From Parvularcula maris (lineage in GTDB: Bacteria; Pseudomonadota; Alphaproteobacteria; Caulobacterales; Parvularculaceae), in NCBI RefSeq assembly GCF_024505085.1, contig NZ_JANIBC010000001.1, positions 62,001 to 126,000 on the forward strand: 64,000 bases of DNA, given 5' to 3'. Of the stretch, positions 8,485-16,913 are shown piece after piece; the first letter of the stretch is position 1; the number at the start of each line of letters is the position of its first letter. The position numbers were made by a program, and so were the translations under genes. The notes under the pieces were generated by a model. That model ran no database searches. It saw only the letters and a program-made list of their open reading frames with translations, and had not been told where the DNA came from.

Positions 8485-9183
8485 ATGCGCCAGATCATCT
8501 TCGATACCGAAACCACCGGCTTCTCCCCCCAGGACGGCGACCGCCTGATCGAGATCGGCGCGGTCGAGATGATCGACGGCAACGTCACCGGTGAGACCTT
8601 CCACACCTATGTGAACCCCGACCGCGAGGTGCCGATCGAGGCCTACCGGGTGCACCAGATCTCGACGGAGTTCCTAAGGGACAAACCCCGCTTCCACGAG
8701 GACAGCGTCGGCCCGGCCTTCCTGCGCTTCATCGGCGATGCCGAGCTCGTGGCCCACAACGCGCCCTTCGATATGGGCTTCATCAATGCCGAGCTGGCAT
8801 TGGCGGGGATGCCGGAGCTGACCAACAGCGTGCGCGATACCGTGCCGCTGGCCAGGCGCAAGTTTCCCGGTGCGCCCGCATCCCTCGACGCGCTCTGTCA
8901 GCGCTTCGGCATCTCCAAGGCGGAGCGGGAGGAGAAGGGCCACGGCGCGCTTCTCGACTCGGAGCTCCTGGCCAAGGTGTTCATCGAGCTGACTGGCGGG
9001 CGCCAGACCGCGCTCTTCGGCGCGGACGGCCGCGGCGGAAGCCAGGGTGCCGCGCGTTCGGGGGCACCGACCAGGCAGCGCGGCAAGGAGCTGCCGCCTC
9101 GGCTGACGGATGCGGAGAAGGAGGCCCACGCTGCCTTCATCGGTGAGCTCAAGACGCCGATCTGGGCCAAGGTCGCAGGCTAG
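8485..9183 (+). CDS. dnaQ: DNA polymerase III epsilon subunit (proofreading exonuclease)
   Basis: 3'-5' exonuclease of the replicative polymerase. The 232 residues show Exo I IIFDTETTGF (DxE), Exo II in the VAHNAPFDMGFIN segment, and Exo III HGALLDSELLAKV (His and Asp of the DEDDh class). It closes the origin-proximal run, as in Caulobacter. There the next gene is typically secB. Here the following genes are of the exosortase-associated type on the opposite strand, so conserved order ends at this gene. Confidence 0.95.
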   Translation: MRQIIFDTETTGFSPQDGDRLIEIGAVEMIDGNVTGETFHTYVNPDREVPIEAYRVHQISTEFLRDKPRFHEDSVGPAFLRFIGDAELVAHNAPFDMGFINAELALAGMPELTNSVRDTVPLARRKFPGAPASLDALCQRFGISKAEREEKGHGALLDSELLAKVFIELTGGRQTALFGADGRGGSQGAARSGAPTRQRGKELPPRLTDAEKEAHAAFIGELKTPIWAKVAG

Positions 9184-9186
9184 CCG

Positions 9187-10023
9187 CTAGAGCCCGCTCG
9201 GCGGGTCCACCTTCAGGATGCCGTGCTGCTCACGGTCCTTCAGGACCCGCTTCACCGTGTCCTCATCGACGCCGTTCGCGCTGGCCGCAAAAGCGTAGAC
9301 TAGGGAGGTGTCGGCCAGGATGTTGATCTGGCGCGGGATCCCCGAGGCCATGTCGTGGATGCGGTCCACGGCTTCGGCGGTGAAGAGGTCGCCGCTGCCC
9401 CCCGCCGCTGCCAGGCGAGACGAGATGTAGTCGCTAGTCTCGGCGCGGGTGAAGGCGCGCAGGTGGTAATGGCTGACCACGCGCTGCCTGAACTGGGCGA
9501 GTTGGGGCATGTTAAGAAGCGCGCCGAGCTCGGGCTGACCGAACAAAACGATCTGCAGCACCGGATGACCGCCCGACTGACGCTCGGCCAGGACGCGGAT
9601 GCGCTCCAGAAGCTTGGCTTCGAGAAGCTGCGCCTCGTCGATGAAGAGGACGGCCTTGCGCCCCGCATTGCGGTTCTGGGCCAGGAACTTGTCGAGCTGC
9701 GAGAGGGACTGGCTCGGCTGGCTCCCCTTCGCTTCGATCCCGAAACCGTAGAGGATCCACGCCGCGACATCGCCGTTATAGCCGATGTCGCCGGTCAGGG
9801 CGCCGAAGCGGTTACCGTCCTTGTGACGCCGGGCGAGGTCGTGCAGCAGGGTGGTTTTCCCCGAGCCGATCTCGCCGGTGATCACCACCACGCCGTTGCC
9901 GGAGGTGAGGCCGTAGGCGAGCATGGTGCGCGCCATCTTGTGCCCGTCCGACCAGAACAGCATGTCCGGCTCGGGATGGCTGGCGAAGGGCTTCTTCTTC
10001 AGACCGAAATGCTTCTCGTACAT
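9187..10023 (-). CDS. ExeA-like AAA ATPase of the exosortase/PEP-CTERM type
   Basis: Cytoplasmic AAA ATPase related to ExeA/GspA. The 278 residues begin with the typical MYEKHFGLKKKPFASHPEPD. Walker A is GEIGSGKTT (about 51-59) and Walker B is VLFIDEAQ (about 125-132), followed by FGQPEL and FRQRV motifs. Similar ATPases accompany XrtA exopolysaccharide/PEP-CTERM loci. It lies 40 bases downstream of a PrsT-like TPR lipoprotein on the same strand, which supports that assignment. No exosortase gene is in the window. A generic secretion-pathway ATPase is the alternative. Confidence 0.8.
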   Translation of the reverse strand: MYEKHFGLKKKPFASHPEPDMLFWSDGHKMARTMLAYGLTSGNGVVVITGEIGSGKTTLLHDLARRHKDGNRFGALTGDIGYNGDVAAWILYGFGIEAKGSQPSQSLSQLDKFLAQNRNAGRKAVLFIDEAQLLEAKLLERIRVLAERQSGGHPVLQIVLFGQPELGALLNMPQLAQFRQRVVSHYHLRAFTRAETSDYISSRLAAAGGSGDLFTAEAVDRIHDMASGIPRQINILADTSLVYAFAASANGVDEDTVKRVLKDREQHGILKVDPPSGL

Positions 10024-10063
10024 GCGCTACCCCTTGCCGCTCCGACCTAGCTGACCCGTCCGC

Positions 10064-12442
10064 CTATTCCAGCTCGGAAAGAGCCTGGCGGATGGTGTCC
10101 TCGGTCACGACCTCGGTCTTGCCGGGTGCCTCCACGGCGGCCTCGAAGGCGTCGCGGGCGATGTCGGTCTGGCCGTTGGCGGCGGCGATGACCCCGCGGT
10201 GGTAGAGGATCTCGGCCTGCGGCTCTTCCGCCCGAGCGGCGATGTCGGAGTAGCGCTGCGCGCGCTCCAGGTCGCCGTTCTTGTAGTAGGCCCAGGCCAG
10301 GGTGTCGGCCAGGAAGGGCTGCTCGGTATCCTCGAAGCGCTTGGCGATCTCCAGCGCCCGTGAGGGGTCCTCGTCGAGATCGAGCATGAGGGCGGCGAGG
10401 TTGTTGGCCGTCAGATCGTTGAGCTGGTTCGCCTCGTAGAGGGGCATCAGCGCATCGAGGGCTTCGCGGCGGCGGTTCTCCTGGAGGAGGCGGTTGGAGA
10501 GCAGAACGCGAAGGCCCGAGGCGTTGCCCTGGCTTTCTTCGAGCCCGCGCCGAAGGGCCTCGTCGGCAGTTTCCGTATCGCCGGTCGCGGCGGCGGCGTT
10601 GTAGACGAGGACCCAGGACTGCTCACGCTCGGGGAAGCGCTCGGCGCCCTGCTGCGCCACTTCTAGGGCGGCTTCGGGATTGCCCTCGCGGGTCTCGTAG
10701 CCGGTCAGGATGGCGTAGGCCTCGGGCACGTCGCCTGCCTCGGCGACGCTTTCGAGATAGCTGCGCAGCTCGTCCTCGCGGCCCGTATCGGTCAGGGCCT
10801 GGGCGCGGATCTGCACGGTGGCGGCGTTGGCCTTGCCCTCGTCGGAGAGCTCTTCGAGGGCCTCGAGCGCTTCTTCGGGGCGCTGCTGCTGCAGGAGCGA
10901 GGTGGCCAGGACACGGCGGGCCACCTGGTCGTTTGCATCGGCGCGGATCAGCGAGCGGGCCACTACCTCGGCCTCTTCCGGGCGCTGCTGCGAGAGAAGC
11001 ACGGCGGCGCTCTCGCGCTTCACCTGGGCGTCGGCGTTGGCGGTCTGGGCGTAGCGGAGAGTGAGGTCGGCGGCGTCTTCGGCCTTGTCGTTGCGCACCA
11101 GCATGCCGCGATAGGCCTGGAACAGCGCGGGCGAGAGGCCGAGACGGTCGATGGCCTGGGCGAGCTGTGCCTCACCGAACGAGACGCGGCCGTCGGCTTC
11201 GTAGGCGAGGCCGAGGAGGATCAGCGCCGCCTCGTTGTCGCGGTTATTGTTGAGGGCCACCCGCAGGGTCTCGATGGCGGGCTCGACCTCCTGGTTGGCG
11301 AGCTGGATCTTGCCCTTGAGGGTTAGCGCCTGGGAGTTGCCCTCGTCCTCGGCGAGGACGGCTTCGGCCTGTTCCAGCGCTTCCTCGCGGTCGCCGCGGG
11401 CAAAGGCCCGCTCGCCGATCTGGACCTTGGCGCGGGAGCGGTTCTCCTGGCTCTGATCCTCGTTGGAGGCGATGGTGCGGAGCTCTTCCTCGCAGCGCTC
11501 GGTCTCGCCGACCTCGCAAAGATAGGCAGGGATGGCGAAGACGAGGCCCGTATCCGGGTACTGGGCGACGAGCTCGCGCAGCTCGGTCTCGGCAGCCTCC
11601 TCACCCTCTTCGGCGCGGATGATGCCGATATAGCGGCCCACCGGCTGGTTCTTGTCCTCGAGAAGGGGGATGGCGGCGGCGAACTGCTCCTTCGCGCCCT
11701 CACGGTCGCGGCGAGCACGCAGCAGGAACTCGCCGTAGCGCTCGCGGTAGAAGCCGTTCTCGGGGCTCGTGGCGATGAGCTGCTGGAAGGTCTCGTCCAT
11801 GCCGGTCACGTCCTGACGGCGCTGGGTCAGAAGCAGCTTGACCACCAGGAGCGGCTCGTTGTCCGGGGTCTGGGCGAGGCCTTCGTCGATGATCGACTGG
11901 GCGCGCTCGAAGTCCTCGTCACGGACATAGCGGGCGGCGAGGAGGTTGCGCACCTCGGCGTTTTCCGGGTCTTCGGCGAGCGCCGCTTCCAACGTCTCGC
12001 TGGCGCCGTCGAGATTGTTGTTCAGCACCTGTGCGGCGCCCTTGACGGTCAGCGCCTCGAGGTTGGCCGGGTCGATGGCGAGGGCCTGGTCGGCACGCTC
12101 CAGCGCGTCGTCGGGCTGGCCGGAGAGAAGGTTCAGGCGGGCGATCTTGGCGAGCGCATCAACGTTCTGGGGCTCCAGTGTGATGATCCGCTGAAGGAAA
12201 CGAAGCTGGTCGCCGTAGCGCTCCTGCTCTTCTGCGATGAAGGCCGCGCCCTTGAGGGCCTCTAGGTTGTTGGGATCGTTCTGTAGCGCGTTCTGGAACT
12301 GCAGATAGGCGCGCTGCAGCTCGCCCTCCTCCAGATACTCCTGTGCGTTCTCGGTGAAGCGCTCGGCCTTCTCTTCGCCGCTTTCGCAGGCCACCAAGGC
12401 TAGGACGGCGACGGATGCGCCAAGCAGTTTCCAGGGTTTCAT
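10064..12442 (-). CDS. TPR-repeat lipoprotein, PrsT-like (PEP-CTERM system associated)
   Basis: The 792-residue product has a lipoprotein signal ending in LVAC (Cys19) and then almost continuous tetratricopeptide repeats to the C-terminus. Many copies of A-L..DP.N.EAL..KG-type helices can be seen. This build is that of PrsT, the TPR lipoprotein of exosortase/PEP-CTERM exopolysaccharide loci. The start is supported by an AGGAAGAAGAAGG-like ribosome-binding stretch just upstream. The gene precedes the ExeA-like ATPase in a likely two-gene operon. The role is inferred to be assembly or export of envelope polysaccharide. A generic TPR scaffold lipoprotein is the fallback. Confidence 0.82.
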   Translation of the reverse strand: MKPWKLLGASVAVLALVACESGEEKAERFTENAQEYLEEGELQRAYLQFQNALQNDPNNLEALKGAAFIAEEQERYGDQLRFLQRIITLEPQNVDALAKIARLNLLSGQPDDALERADQALAIDPANLEALTVKGAAQVLNNNLDGASETLEAALAEDPENAEVRNLLAARYVRDEDFERAQSIIDEGLAQTPDNEPLLVVKLLLTQRRQDVTGMDETFQQLIATSPENGFYRERYGEFLLRARRDREGAKEQFAAAIPLLEDKNQPVGRYIGIIRAEEGEEAAETELRELVAQYPDTGLVFAIPAYLCEVGETERCEEELRTIASNEDQSQENRSRAKVQIGERAFARGDREEALEQAEAVLAEDEGNSQALTLKGKIQLANQEVEPAIETLRVALNNNRDNEAALILLGLAYEADGRVSFGEAQLAQAIDRLGLSPALFQAYRGMLVRNDKAEDAADLTLRYAQTANADAQVKRESAAVLLSQQRPEEAEVVARSLIRADANDQVARRVLATSLLQQQRPEEALEALEELSDEGKANAATVQIRAQALTDTGREDELRSYLESVAEAGDVPEAYAILTGYETREGNPEAALEVAQQGAERFPEREQSWVLVYNAAAATGDTETADEALRRGLEESQGNASGLRVLLSNRLLQENRRREALDALMPLYEANQLNDLTANNLAALMLDLDEDPSRALEIAKRFEDTEQPFLADTLAWAYYKNGDLERAQRYSDIAARAEEPQAEILYHRGVIAAANGQTDIARDAFEAAVEAPGKTEVVTEDTIRQALSELE

Positions 12443-12541
12443 CGCGGCTTACCTTCTTCTTCCTGCCCTAAGCCCGCAGCCCTTGCGGCGGGGGGTGACC
12501 CCTTGGGGGTCTCAGCTAAAATTGCAAAAGATTTGTGAGGT

Positions 12542-12787
12542 TCAACTGAAATCGACCGCCCGGCCTTTCAGCTCCCAGTCGAGATAGCGGGTGGGTTCGG
12601 TGTCCCGGTCCGCGCCGCCCTTCTCCTTGGGCACATCGGCGCGTGCGTCGATGCGGTCGCGCCTGGCCTTCGCCTCGCGCAGCGCCTGTACCTCGACCTC
12701 CGTCAGCTTCCGCCCGTTCACCACGAGAGGGATGCCGTCGGAGGTCATCGGGATCGCTTCGGGTTGGTCCTGATCCGTTTCGGTCAT
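12542..12787 (-). CDS. DUF1674 protein, SDHAF4-like succinate dehydrogenase assembly factor
   Basis: Small acidic protein whose C-terminus has the DUF1674 signature (GGADRDTEPTRYLDWELKG then RAVDFS). In mitochondria and alphaproteobacteria this family includes the assembly factor SDHAF4, which protects the flavinated SdhA subunit. The start is taken at the ATG at 12787, preceded by GGAAA. An ATG at 12805 and a TTG at 12832 are possible extensions. The N-terminal half is charged and low in complexity. It stands alone between the PrsT-like gene and a DUF4282 gene, with no sdh genes nearby. Confidence 0.8.
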   Translation of the reverse strand: MTETDQDQPEAIPMTSDGIPLVVNGRKLTEVEVQALREAKARRDRIDARADVPKEKGGADRDTEPTRYLDWELKGRAVDFS

Positions 12788-12889
12788 GTTTTCCACGCGG
12801 CCCATGCCGCCAGCTACTGGCTGATCTGGCAAGCAATTAGCATGCCGCCGGCCATAGGCGAACCTCTCTGAGCCGCAGGTCGCCGATGA

Positions 12890-13477
12890 CTAGCCCTTGG
12901 TCTCGTCGGGTTCGGCGGCGGGATCGACCGGCTTCGTCTCGGGCGAGGCGGGGGCCGTGTCCTCCGAGAGAGCGGCCGTCTTCCCGGCGGCCTTCTTCGT
13001 GCGCTTGCGAGGGGGGCGTTTCTTCGCCGCTTTTGTGGGCGTGGGGGGAGCGTCCGCCGCTTCCTCGTCGGCGGCCTCCGCCCGCTTCTCCGACGTGCTG
13101 CCCGCCGTGCGGCTCGGGGTGATCGGCGCGGTCATGGTCGGCGCGGCCCGCGGCGGGGTGACGGGGTTGAGGCCGGTGGAAATGGTGTCCGCCGAGCTCT
13201 CACCGCGCAAATTGTCGTCGATGGAGAGGATCGCGATGACGAGCTCCGCCCCTACCCGCAACAGCAGCAGCCGCACGAAGAAGTTCAGCGGGACGAGCAC
13301 CAGGAAGGCCCAAAGGCTCGCCCAGAACTCGCCGTTGAACATGCCGATGAGCGCTGTGACGAGCTCGAACAGGGTGGTGATGACCAGGAGGAAGAGAAGA
13401 ACGTAGTAGACGAACTTGACCAGCCCCCGGCCGAGATGGTCCTCGAAGCTCAGAAAACGTCCCACCAGCTCGCTCAT
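12890..13477 (-). CDS. DUF4282 membrane protein with basic, Ala/Pro/Lys-rich tail
   Basis: 195 residues with two strong membrane segments (about 18-45 and 52-75) in a DUF4282-like domain (FVYYVLLFLLVITTLFELV ... LVPLNFFVRLLLLRVGAELV). A hydrophilic tail of about 95 residues follows, rich in Ala, Pro, Thr and Lys/Arg (KKRPPRKRTKKAAGK) and ending in an acidic stretch. The tail resembles disordered cytoplasmic linkers. Function is unknown. It stands alone, upstream of the DUF1674 gene on the same strand. The tail codons are typical of the neighbourhood. Confidence 0.75.
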   Translation of the reverse strand: MSELVGRFLSFEDHLGRGLVKFVYYVLLFLLVITTLFELVTALIGMFNGEFWASLWAFLVLVPLNFFVRLLLLRVGAELVIAILSIDDNLRGESSADTISTGLNPVTPPRAAPTMTAPITPSRTAGSTSEKRAEAADEEAADAPPTPTKAAKKRPPRKRTKKAAGKTAALSEDTAPASPETKPVDPAAEPDETKG

Positions 13478-13584
13478 CCCATGCCTCCATCGTTGGTTCC
13501 GAAGGCGCTAGCGTCTCTGACGCCGGGGCGGAAGCCTGCTCACGGGAAAGTAGCACCTGCGGTGCGGCATTGAGGTGCCACGTT

Positions 13585-13667
13585 CGTAGGGCGGATTGCA
13601 TCAGCTACCAGCCGTGCCACCGTGTAGGATCGGAGGACGGCGGAAAGCTTCGCGTTCCGTCCTACGG
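13585..13667. repeat. Palindromic repeat, family C, copy 1
   Basis: Begins CGTAGGGCGGATTGC and ends GCGTTCCGTCCTACG, with an internal GGCGGAAAGCTTCGCG. The reverse complement of the element at 62162-62240 has the same arms and the same internal block, so the two copies are in opposite orientation. It lies immediately beyond the polA stop, where it could fold as a 3' hairpin. The rest of the 13478-13669 gap holds no gene. Confidence 0.8.
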
Positions 13668-13669
13668 GG

Positions 13670-16468
13670 TCAGTGGGCCTCTTCCCAGTTGGGGGCGGCG
13701 TTGGCCTCGACTTCCAAAGGAACAGAGAACTCGGCCGCGGGGGAGGGGGCGTCGCGCATGACCTCGGCCACCACCTCACATGTCCGCTCGGCCTCGGCCT
13801 CGGGGCATTCGAGCACCAGCTCGTCGTGGACCTGCAGCAGCATGCGGGCGGAGAGGCCCGCTTCCTCGAGGGCGCCGGGCACGCGGATCATGGCGCGCTT
13901 GACGATGTCGGCGGCGGTGCCCTGGATCGGCGCGTTGATGGCCTGGCGCTCGGCGAAGCTGCGCATATTGGGCTGTTTCGCATTGATGCCCTGGATATGG
14001 CTGCGCCTGCCGAAGACCGTCTCGGTGTAGCCGCACTCCTTGGCCGAGGCGATCGTCTCGTCCATGTAGCGGCGGATGCCTGGGAACTTGGCGAAGTAGC
14101 TCTTGATGTAGTCCGACGCCACACCGCGGTCGATGCCGAGGCGTGCGGACAGTCCGAAGGCGGAGATACCGTAGATGATGCCGAAATTGATGGTCTTGGC
14201 CGAGCGCCTTAGGTCAGGTGTCACCTCTTCCAGCGGCACTTCGAAGACTTCAGAGGCGGTGAGGGCGTGCACGTCAATCCCCTCCTGGAAGGCCCGCGCC
14301 AGCTCCGGCACATCGCCGATATGGGCGAGCAGCCTCAGCTCGATCTGAGAGTAGTCGGCGGAGACGAGGAGGTTGCCGGGCTCCGAGATGAAGGCCCGTC
14401 TGATCTTACGTCCCTCTTCGGTCCGTATAGGAATATTCTGGAGGTTGGGGTCGTTCGAGGAGAGCCGCCCCGTGCTGGTCGAGGCCAGGGAGAAGCTCGT
14501 ATGCACACGGCCCGTCTCGGGGTGGATAGCGGCGACGAGGGCGTCGGTATAGGTGCTCTTCAGCTTCGACATTTGGCGCCAGCCGAGCACGGCCTTGGGC
14601 ACCTCATGACCCTGCGCGGCCAGCTCATCGAGAAGCTCCGCGCCCGTGGCCCAGGCGCCGGTCTTGGTCTTCTTGCCGCCGGGCAGGCCGAGCTTGCCGA
14701 AGAGGACCTCGCCGATCTGCTTAGGGCTGCCGAGGTTGAACTTCTCGCCTGCCGCCTCATAAGCCTGGTCCTCGAACATGGCCATCTTCTGGGCGAACTC
14801 GGAGGAGAGGCGGGAGAGGACCTCGCGGTCCACCTTGATGCCCTCCTGCTCCATTTTGGCGATGACAGGGACCAGTGGCCGCTCCATCCGTTCGTAGACG
14901 GAGGTAACGCCCTCTTCGGTGAGCTTCTTCGACAAGACGATGGCGAGGCGCTGGGTCACGTCGGCGTCCTCGGCGGCGTAGCGGGTCGCGTCCTCGACCG
15001 CGATCTGGTCGAAGGTCTTCTTGGCCTTGCCCTTGCCGGCGACTTCCGCAAACGGAATGGTCTCGTGACCGAGATGGCGCTTGGAGAGCTCGTCCATGCC
15101 GTGGGAGGTCTCGCCGCACTCCGATGCGTAGGACATCAACATCGTGTCGCCCACGGGGAAAAGCTGCGCGCCGTGGCGGTTAAGGACCACGAGATCGAAC
15201 TTGAGGTTCTGGCCGACCTTCAGGATCGAGGGGTCGGTGAAGATATCTTTCAGCGCCTCCAGCAAGTCGCCGGTATCAAGCTGCTTGACGCTCTCGGTCA
15301 AATCTAGGCCGTCCGTGCCGTGAAGGAGGGGGATGTAGCAGGCATCCCCCGGCGCGGCACAAAGCGAGATGCCGACCAGCCTCGCGCGCATGGCGTTGAG
15401 GCTGTCCGTCTCCGTATCGACGGCGAGGGTACCGTACTCATAGGCTCTGCCGATGAAGGCTTCGAGACCCTCCATCTCGGTGATGGTCTGGTAGTTCTTG
15501 GTGTCGATAGGCTGTTCGGCGGCCTTGGTGGGCGAAGCGGCCTCCGGCGCCTCGATCCCGCCTGCGTCGCGGATGCGCCTCGTTAGGGTCGAGAGCTCCA
15601 TCTCGTTCAGGAAGTCGATCAGCTTCTGGTGGTCGAAGGGCGCGACGCCGAAGCCCTCGGCGTCGTCAAGACCCGGCACATCGATCCTCAGGGTGACGAG
15701 CTCCTTCGACACAAGTGCATCGTCCGCGTGGTTCTCCAGCATCTCCCGGCGCTTCTTCTGCTTGATCTCGGAGGCACGGCTCAAAAGCTCCTCCAGCGTT
15801 CCGTACTCGGTAAGAAGCTGGGCGGCGGTCTTCGGGCCGATACCGGGCACGCCGGGGACGTTGTCGGTGGAGTCGCCCATCAGCGCCTGAAGGTCGATCA
15901 TCTTGTCGGGACCCACGCCGAACTTCTCCTCGACGTCCGCCGCCTCGATCACCTTGTTCTTCATGGGGTCGAACATGACCACCTTGTCCGTCACCAGCTG
16001 GGTCAGGTCCTTGTCCGAAGACACGATGACCACCTCCGCCCCCTTGGCCTCCGCAGCCCTCGCATAGGTGGCGATCAGATCGTCCGCCTCGAAACCTTCC
16101 TCCTCGAGGCAGGGCAGGCCGAAGGCGCGGGTGGCATCGCGGATGATCGGGAACTGCGGCACGAGGTCCTCGGGCGGCTCGCCCCGGTTGGCCTTGTAGT
16201 CCGCGTAGAGATCGTTGCGGAAGCTGTAGCTCGAATGGTCGAAGATGACCGCGAAATGGGTCGGCGTGCCGATATGCTCCACCGCGTCGTTGGAGGCGTC
16301 GGACAGGAGCTTCCACAGCATGTTGCAGAAGCCCGACACCGCTCCGATGGGCAGGCCGTCGGACTTGCGGGTCAGCGGCGGCAGGGCGTGGAAGGCGCGG
16401 AAGATATAGGCGGAGCCGTCCACGAGGTAGAGACGGCTGTCGGCGGTGAGAGGCGCGTTGAGGGGCAT
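13670..16468 (-). CDS. polA: DNA polymerase I
   Basis: Repair and Okazaki-fragment polymerase. All three domains are present in 932 residues. The 5'-nuclease domain spans about 1-290 (YLVDGSAYIFRAFHALPPL; LMGDSTDNVPGVPGIGPKTA). The 3'-5' exonuclease domain spans about 325-520 with AVDTETDSL intact, so proofreading should work. The polymerase domain spans about 550-932, with motif A DYSQIELRLLAHI, O-helix RRSAKTINFGIIYGIS and motif C QVHDELVLE. Normal length and monocistronic. Confidence 0.98.
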   Translation of the reverse strand: MPLNAPLTADSRLYLVDGSAYIFRAFHALPPLTRKSDGLPIGAVSGFCNMLWKLLSDASNDAVEHIGTPTHFAVIFDHSSYSFRNDLYADYKANRGEPPEDLVPQFPIIRDATRAFGLPCLEEEGFEADDLIATYARAAEAKGAEVVIVSSDKDLTQLVTDKVVMFDPMKNKVIEAADVEEKFGVGPDKMIDLQALMGDSTDNVPGVPGIGPKTAAQLLTEYGTLEELLSRASEIKQKKRREMLENHADDALVSKELVTLRIDVPGLDDAEGFGVAPFDHQKLIDFLNEMELSTLTRRIRDAGGIEAPEAASPTKAAEQPIDTKNYQTITEMEGLEAFIGRAYEYGTLAVDTETDSLNAMRARLVGISLCAAPGDACYIPLLHGTDGLDLTESVKQLDTGDLLEALKDIFTDPSILKVGQNLKFDLVVLNRHGAQLFPVGDTMLMSYASECGETSHGMDELSKRHLGHETIPFAEVAGKGKAKKTFDQIAVEDATRYAAEDADVTQRLAIVLSKKLTEEGVTSVYERMERPLVPVIAKMEQEGIKVDREVLSRLSSEFAQKMAMFEDQAYEAAGEKFNLGSPKQIGEVLFGKLGLPGGKKTKTGAWATGAELLDELAAQGHEVPKAVLGWRQMSKLKSTYTDALVAAIHPETGRVHTSFSLASTSTGRLSSNDPNLQNIPIRTEEGRKIRRAFISEPGNLLVSADYSQIELRLLAHIGDVPELARAFQEGIDVHALTASEVFEVPLEEVTPDLRRSAKTINFGIIYGISAFGLSARLGIDRGVASDYIKSYFAKFPGIRRYMDETIASAKECGYTETVFGRRSHIQGINAKQPNMRSFAERQAINAPIQGTAADIVKRAMIRVPGALEEAGLSARMLLQVHDELVLECPEAEAERTCEVVAEVMRDAPSPAAEFSVPLEVEANAAPNWEEAH

Positions 16469-16529
16469 GAGACGCGCTTAGGCGCCGCTTGCGCCCGAGG
16501 GAAGCGGGCTTTGCCGAGGATGAAGGCTG

Positions 16530-16913
16530 CTAGAGAAGCGCGCTGGCTTCCGCGACGACCACCTCCGAGGGGGAGGGCTTCGGAATGATGACGCCGGAGA
16601 GGTCCCGCAACAGCTCCCCGCGCCGGTCGAGGTCGCCGGTGTGAAGAAGGAAGGGCACCCCTTGCCCGGTCAGCTCCTCCGCCACCGCGGCGCAGGTCCG
16701 GCCCTGACCGAGATTGACGTCCAGCACCGCTACATCGACCGCGGCGTTCTCGAGAAGCTTCAGCGCCTCGCTGCAGTTCGTGGCGGTCAGCACCTCGAAC
16801 CCCTCCATCTCGAAGGTCATTTCGAGGTCGAGAAGAAGAAAGACCTCGTCATCCAGGAGAAGGACGCGGCGGGAGGCCCGGCTCGCGGGGCTCGTGTTCT
16901 GTGCCTCGTTCAT
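16530..16913 (-). CDS. Single-domain response regulator, partner of the LOV kinase
   Basis: A 127-residue receiver domain with no output domain. It has the acidic pair DDE (21-23), phospho-acceptor Asp65 in VAVLDVNLGQG, a Thr at the HTGD position, and Lys in the IIPKP segment. Its start overlaps the kinase stop (ATGA), so the two are translationally coupled and should be cognate. Stand-alone receivers of this kind often act as phosphate sinks or relay to other proteins. The downstream target is unknown. Confidence 0.9.
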   Translation of the reverse strand: MNEAQNTSPASRASRRVLLLDDEVFLLLDLEMTFEMEGFEVLTATNCSEALKLLENAAVDVAVLDVNLGQGRTCAAVAEELTGQGVPFLLHTGDLDRRGELLRDLSGVIIPKPSPSEVVVAEASALL

